A model generated the notes under the pieces. It did not search any database, had not been told where the DNA came from, and worked only from the letters and a program-made list of their open reading frames with translations. Shown here piece by piece: positions 59,595-64,000 of a stretch of DNA of 64,000 bases; position 1 is the first letter of the stretch, and every line of letters starts with the position of its first letter. This DNA is from Natronoglycomyces albus (GTDB taxonomy: Bacteria > Actinomycetota > Actinomycetes > Mycobacteriales > Micromonosporaceae). A program made the translations under genes and the position numbers. The stretch spans positions 310,001 through 374,000 of the forward strand of contig NZ_CP070496.1 of the NCBI RefSeq assembly GCF_016925535.1, read 5' to 3'.

Positions 59595-60944
59595 ATGACC
59601 CCGTACGCCACCCTAGAGACCGTTCTACGCCAGCAACTGCTCCCGCCGGGCTCACCGGGCTATGCCACTGCCACTGAGACCTTCTTTGCTTCTCCTGGCC
59701 GTGTCCCGCTGGCAGCCGTGCGGCCGACCAGCGCCGAAGAGGTCGCCGTGGTGGTGCGCGAAACACACCACCACGGCGTGCCCTTGACCGTGCGCTCGGG
59801 CGGTCACACCCCTCGTGCCATCGCCGACGGGTCGGTAACCCTCGATACTCGCAAACTCAACGCCCTTCACATGGACCCCAAAGGGCGCATCGGCACGGCT
59901 GGTGGAGGCGTGCTAGCCGGGGACTATAATGCCGCCGCTCATCAGCACGAACTGAGCACCGGCTTCGGTGACTCTCCGACCGTGGGCATCGCCGGTCTCA
60001 CCCTCGGCGGTGGACTCGGGTTCCTCAGCCGCCGAGATGGCCTCACCATCGACAACTTGCGCTCTGCGGATTTGGTCCTAGCTGACGGCAGTTTGGTGAC
60101 CGCCAGCCACGAGGAACACCCCGAACTGTTCTGGGCACTGCGCGGAGGCGGCGGTAACTTCGGCGTGGTGACCCAGCTGCGCTATGACCTGCGGCCAGCC
60201 GGAACCATCACCGGCGGCCTACTGGGCTTCAACGCTGACCCGGACCTACTTGTCGCCGTCACAGCAGCGGTAGCGGCGGCGCCGCGAGAACTCGGGGCCA
60301 TGCTGAATCTGATGATTGTTCCCCCTATTCCGTGGATCCCAGAAGAGATTCACGGAACTTTGGCGCTGATGCTCTTCCTGTGCCACTCTGGCAGCGCGCG
60401 CGACGCGGAAAAGGTCTTCGCAGGCTTGCGCGCATTGGGTCAACCGATCATCGACACAGTGACACAAAAGCCTTACCCGGAGATGGTCGAAGGTCCGCCT
60501 GCGGCTCCGGAGAAGCCTCGCGTAGCGGTGAGTTCGGGCTTTATCAGCAGTATCGACCGTGCATGGGCAGCCTCTGCGATCGACGCTGTCGAAACCTCGG
60601 CCATCGAACTGGCCTCTATCCAGCTGCGGTTTATGGGGGGAGCAATTGCCGAGGTGCCGCCGCAGGGCACCGCTTTCGCCTACCGGCACCACCAGGCCAG
60701 CGTCGCCGTCGTCGCTGGCACTTACGATCCCGCCAAAGCAGACGAAGGCGCCGCCTGGGCCACACGGGCCCGCTCCGCTCTTGGCCTGACCGGGCTTTAT
60801 GGCAATTTCCTAGGCGATAGGCTCACCGGCGACGACGTGACCAACGCCTTTCCGGGTGAGACCCTCCCTCGGTTGCGCGAGGTGAAGCGCCGCTACGACC
60901 CGGATAATGTCTTCTTCTCCAACTTGAATATTGATCCGGCGTAG
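59595..60944 (+). CDS. FAD-linked oxidase, berberine-bridge-enzyme type
   Basis: 449 residues; CTGGAGG is 6 nt before the ATG. FAD_binding_4 domain (about 35-200): VRSGGHTPRA holds H71, the histidine that binds FAD covalently in this family, and DSPTVGIAGLTLGGGLGFLSRRDGLTIDNLRSADLVLADG is the pyrophosphate region. The C-terminal BBE domain ends RRYDPDNVFFSNLNIDP. The second FAD-linking cysteine expected in some members is not evident, so the flavin is probably singly linked. It has no signal peptide. Such enzymes oxidise sugars or natural-product intermediates. Divergent MarR regulator. Confidence 0.93.
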   Translation: MTPYATLETVLRQQLLPPGSPGYATATETFFASPGRVPLAAVRPTSAEEVAVVVRETHHHGVPLTVRSGGHTPRAIADGSVTLDTRKLNALHMDPKGRIGTAGGGVLAGDYNAAAHQHELSTGFGDSPTVGIAGLTLGGGLGFLSRRDGLTIDNLRSADLVLADGSLVTASHEEHPELFWALRGGGGNFGVVTQLRYDLRPAGTITGGLLGFNADPDLLVAVTAAVAAAPRELGAMLNLMIVPPIPWIPEEIHGTLALMLFLCHSGSARDAEKVFAGLRALGQPIIDTVTQKPYPEMVEGPPAAPEKPRVAVSSGFISSIDRAWAASAIDAVETSAIELASIQLRFMGGAIAEVPPQGTAFAYRHHQASVAVVAGTYDPAKADEGAAWATRARSALGLTGLYGNFLGDRLTGDDVTNAFPGETLPRLREVKRRYDPDNVFFSNLNIDPA

Positions 60945-61261
60945 GTTCAGGGCAAGGAAGCGGATCACGCTAGGAACGTCCATAGTGGTCGTTTAGGGCG
61001 CTAGGTCACAGATAGCAGCTTCTGGCCGCCGTTGGCAGCACACAGCCGCATTCGACAAAGAGACCCGCCTCCAGCGTGATCACTGGTGAGCGGGTCTTTT
61101 TGCTGTTCAGGTGTTGCGCACCTCGCTGGGTGGTTCTCAAACCCGCGCACGCCCCTCGTGGCGCTGATTCGCCGAGTTCTACGGGGATCGCGGCGTCGGG
61201 GTTGTCACCCGGATGCGGGCTAGCGTGGTCGTCGGCTCGGTCGAGGATCACGTAGACACGA
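60945..61261. other. intergenic region with a terminator
   Basis: About 317 bp. It holds a hairpin at 61059-61102 and otherwise no recognisable gene. The minus-strand frame here is made mostly of the hairpin and low-quality sequence. Confidence 0.5.
61059..61102 (+). terminator. intrinsic terminator
   Basis: AAAGAGACCCGC and GCGGGTCTTTTTG form a stem with a 21-nt loop and T run. It lies 115 bp after the oxidase gene. Confidence 0.8.
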
Positions 61262-61699
61262 TTGGCGTGCTTGCCGCGGGTCGGGGAGAGCCTGGAACAG
61301 GTGCGGAGCTCGTCGCGGGACGATCGCGTTGTCTCATCAGATCATCGACCTGGCACTGCGCGGACCGGCTGGATCACCGAGGCAGAGCGCCGAGTCGGAG
61401 ACACTGTGGTTCCTGATCGAGGACATCTTCGCCGCTGGGGACGCTACGCCCCAGCTATCGCCCGCTGGGAACACATCACCGGACGGCCTGCCCCCGCACC
61501 AGCGCTCTTGAACGAGGCGAAGGGGCCACGGCCCGCGCCTGAGTTCGTGGAGTGGCTGATGGGCCTCGAACGAGGCCGGGTTACCGAGTCCAATCATGGG
61601 CTCACCGCCAACCAGCAGTTCACCGCTCTCGGAAACAACCTCCTTCCGCTCCATGCGGCTGTGGCTTTGGGAGGACTGGCGGGCGCCGCAGGCCCGTAG
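61262..61699 (+). pseudogene. decayed DNA cytosine methyltransferase remnant
   Basis: The downstream half reads WGRYAPAIARWEHITGRPAPAP ... FVEWLMGLERGRVTESNHGLTANQQFTALGNNLLPLHAAVALGGL, which matches the C-terminal part of phage-type C5 DNA methyltransferases (consensus PRFVEWMMGLPDGWVT and ALGNGVVPQQAAAAL). Upstream, similar-looking sequence (LSHQIIDLALRG) is in another frame, near 61329, so at least one frameshift has occurred. The catalytic N-terminal domain with its PCQ and ENV motifs is absent. Only the C-terminal quarter remains, suggesting a degraded prophage gene. Confidence 0.5.
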
Positions 61700-61714
61700 G
61701 ACGACTCGAACTGT

Positions 61715-64000
61715 TCACATGGCGGCGGGAGTGCGTGATCGGCCAGCGAGGTGGCGGCGAAGATGTTCGGCGGTGTGGGTGTTGCTGTCGACGGTCATCT
61801 GGTCCGGGGTGCCCTCGAAGATGACCTGGCCGCCGTCGTGTCCGGCCTCGGGGCCGATGTCGATGATCCAATCGGCGGCGGCGATGATGTCGAGGTTGTG
61901 CTCGATAACCACCAGCGTCGACCCGGCGTCGATGAGCCGGTCGAGCAGCCCGACTAGGCGGGAGATATCGGCCAGGTGCAGCCCTGTGGTTGGCTCGTCG
62001 AGGATGATCGTGCGGCCGGGGGTGGCCAGTTCGTTCGCCAGTTTGAGCCGCTGACGTTCGCCGCCGGAGAGGCTGGTGAGCGTCTGTCCCAAAGTGAGAT
62101 AGTCCAGCCCGACGTCGTGTAGCCGGGACAAAACACGAGTGATCTTGGGCTGGGTGAAATAGTCCAGTGCTTCCTTGACACTCATCTCAAACACATCGGC
62201 GATGTTCGCGCCAGCGACAGTATGTTCTTGGGCTTGCGGGGTGAAGCGCCGCCCCTGACACACTTCGCAGCTAGTGACCACGCCGTCCATGAAGGCCAGG
62301 TCGGTATAGATAACGCCGTTGCCTTCACAGGCGGTGCATCCTCCAATGGAATTGGGGGTGAACAGCCCGGATGGAGCTCCGGTGGACTTGGCGAACACGT
62401 CGCGAATGAGATTGAGCATGCCGGTGAAAGTGGCTGGATTAGAGCGACGCGACCCACGGATAGGGCGTTGGTCGATCACGACCGCATCGGGTTCGACTGT
62501 GGGGAGGTTTCCGAGCACCAAGCTGGACTTCCCTGACCCGGCCACCCCCGTCACGGTCGTCATCACCCCACGTGGGATACCGGTGGAGACATCCCGGAGG
62601 TTGTTGGTGGTGGCCCCGACGATGTCAATCCAGCCGTGAGGCTCACGCCGGGGTCTAGCAGCATGAGCATCGACGCGCAACCCGAATCCGGTGGGCGTGT
62701 CGGCCTGGGTGAGACCCGCGTAGTCGCCTTGATAGATGATCTGTCCACCGGTGGTCCCGGCACCGGGACCCAGGTCGATGATGTGATCGGCAATGGCCAT
62801 GATGTCCGGATCATGTTCGACCACGAGCACGGTGTTGCCGCGATCTCGCAGCGCCAAAAGCAGCTGCCCCAAGGCAGCGACATCGCGAGGATGCAGGCCC
62901 ACCGTGGGTTCATCGAAAACGTAGAGCATATCGGCCAAAGCGCTACCGAGATGGCGGACCATTTTAATTCGTTGGGCCTCGCCCCCAGAAAGGGTAGAGG
63001 TGGCGCGGTCAAGGCTAAGGTAACCCAGGCCCAGCGTCATCATCCGCTCCAAGTGGACACACAGGTTCGTGACCAGGGGCGCCACATTTTCGCCGTCGAT
63101 CTTCGCGACGTGCTCGGCGAGGTCGCTGATCTGCATCGCGTTGAGGTCGGCGATGGACTTGCCATTGATGAGACTGGCTCGGGCGGGCGCGGCGAGTCGG
63201 GAGCCGTGGCATTCGGGGCAAAGCCCGCGCGAGACGATCCGCTCGAACGCCTCGCGCTGGGCGCCTTTGAACGAGTCGGGCTCGCGTTGCAGGTAGATAC
63301 GGTTGAACCGGGTAAGGATGCCTTCATAGGAGGTGCCGACCGCGTCCATTCCGGCTGGCGGGGTGTGCTCGCCGGCCGGTGCGTGGAGGAACAGTTCACG
63401 GAGATCGGTCGGGTAGTCGATGATCTTCATGTCTGGGTCAAAAAACCCGGACTTGGCATAGGCTTTCCACAGCCACGTACCTGGTTTGAACGCGGGAAAG
63501 GTGATCGCTCCTTCGTTGAGGGAGCGGCTGAAGTCGATCAGCTCGGATTCCACTACTGTGGCCGCGATGCCAAGCCCTTGACAATGGGGACACATACCAG
63601 CGGGGTCGTTAAAGCTGTAAGCATGGGAGTAGCCAGCGGCTGGTTCGCCAACCCGGGAGAACAACAGTCGCAAGCGAGCGCCGATGTCGCTAATCGTGCC
63701 CACTGTGGAGCGCGGTCCACCGGAGAGGCGCTGCTGGTCAACCACGATGACGGCCGAGAGATTCTCCAGTAGGTCCACATCAGGTTGGGCATAGCTAGGC
63801 AGCCGGCCTTGGGCGAATGCCGAAAATGTCTGGTTAAGTTGGCGCGCTGATTCGGCCGCGATCGTGTCGAACACCAATGAGGACTTGCCCGAGCCCGACA
63901 CGCCGGTGACGACTACGAGCTGATGCTTGGGTACATCTACGTCAATGTTGCGAAGTGAGTTTTGACGGGCTCCGCGCACGCGGATCACGTCGGGGGTTGT
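61715..64000 (-). CDS. UvrA-like ABC protein (DrrC-type), 5' end at window edge
   Basis: At least 761 residues, probably complete but for the start codon, since the frame stays open to the window end and reads [16 protein letters not shown]. Two ABC modules: Walker [11 protein letters not shown] (near 30) with signature [11 protein letters not shown], and Walker [11 protein letters not shown] with signature [11 protein letters not shown]; Walker B strands include [12 protein letters not shown] and [12 protein letters not shown]. CxxC pairs [25 protein letters not shown] and CEVCQGRRF match UvrA zinc sites. It is about 760 residues against 950 of UvrA, so it lacks the UvrB-binding region; this is the size of drug-resistance UvrA paralogues such as DrrC. 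It may protect DNA from intercalating drugs. Confidence 0.92.
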   Translation of the reverse strand, partial: TTPDVIRVRGARQNSLRNIDVDVPKHQLVVVTGVSGSGKSSLVFDTIAAESARQLNQTFSAFAQGRLPSYAQPDVDLLENLSAVIVVDQQRLSGGPRSTVGTISDIGARLRLLFSRVGEPAAGYSHAYSFNDPAGMCPHCQGLGIAATVVESELIDFSRSLNEGAITFPAFKPGTWLWKAYAKSGFFDPDMKIIDYPTDLRELFLHAPAGEHTPPAGMDAVGTSYEGILTRFNRIYLQREPDSFKGAQREAFERIVSRGLCPECHGSRLAAPARASLINGKSIADLNAMQISDLAEHVAKIDGENVAPLVTNLCVHLERMMTLGLGYLSLDRATSTLSGGEAQRIKMVRHLGSALADMLYVFDEPTVGLHPRDVAALGQLLLALRDRGNTVLVVEHDPDIMAIADHIIDLGPGAGTTGGQIIYQGDYAGLTQADTPTGFGLRVDAHAARPRREPHGWIDIVGATTNNLRDVSTGIPRGVMTTVTGVAGSGKSSLVLGNLPTVEPDAVVIDQRPIRGSRRSNPATFTGMLNLIRDVFAKSTGAPSGLFTPNSIGGCTACEGNGVIYTDLAFMDGVVTSCEVCQGRRFTPQAQEHTVAGANIADVFEMSVKEALDYFTQPKITRVLSRLHDVGLDYLTLGQTLTSLSGGERQRLKLANELATPGRTIILDEPTTGLHLADISRLVGLLDRLIDAGSTLVVIEHNLDIIAAADWIIDIGPEAGHDGGQVIFEGTPDQMTVDSNTHTAEHLRRHLAGRSRTPAAM

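Noticed and set aside
62636-63772. 378-codon plus-strand frame opposite the UvrA-like gene
   Set aside because: Antisense shadow; the minus strand has Walker motifs and UvrA zinc fingers.

Overview
The window is a high-GC actinobacterial chromosome segment. Support for this: a roughly 100-nt extra helix in 23S rRNA (about 1040-1150) typical of high-G+C Gram-positives, CIRCE boxes in front of a stand-alone groEL, type VII secretion-like proteins, a CDC48-type AAA ATPase, a type I-E CRISPR repeat of the form seen in actinomycetes, and many genes that look leaderless. The species cannot be named from the sequence; an actinomycete of the Glycomyces/Micromonospora kind is only a guess.

1-3250: the 3' part of 23S rRNA, 5S rRNA and the rRNA terminator, set in A/C-rich spacers. 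3250-15630: hypothetical and envelope genes, a SAM riboswitch driving threonine synthase, an HPF-like protein, two tandem paralogous acetyltransferases, an intergenic region with a terminator and DnaA-box-like sites, a membrane protein, groEL under two CIRCE operators, and two small GNATs. 15720-22000: a secreted beta-helix membrane protein, an EspC-like/WXG-like pair, a small conserved protein and a CDC48-like double AAA ATPase. 22200-26200: a secreted subtilase with a structured leader, a 13-residue Ca-binding-like repeat protein, a hypothetical protein and a lipoprotein.

26500-38800: a low-molecular-weight phosphatase-like protein, PutP, a GGDEF diguanylate cyclase, a lipoprotein, an SPFH-GYF / zinc-ribbon / NTF2-like cluster facing a 941-residue zinc-ribbon multi-pass membrane protein, and DHFR-like and VOC enzymes. 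38900-45620: a TetR/membrane protein pair sharing an operator, then a translationally coupled valine catabolic operon (mmsA, acyl-CoA dehydrogenase, 3-hydroxyisobutyryl-CoA hydrolase, mmsB, enoyl-CoA hydratase) with its own promoter and operator.

46000-64000: a run of regulator/target pairs (MarR, ArsR/SRPBCC, MerR/MFS, XRE-cupin/methyltransferase-reductase, TetR/CpdA-LysE, MarR/BBE oxidase), several with visible operators. Between a PP2C-like gene and the XRE-cupin gene lies a 10-repeat I-E CRISPR array without cas genes nearby. The right end holds a decayed DNA cytosine methyltransferase remnant and a UvrA-like ABC protein of the DrrC kind that runs off the window.
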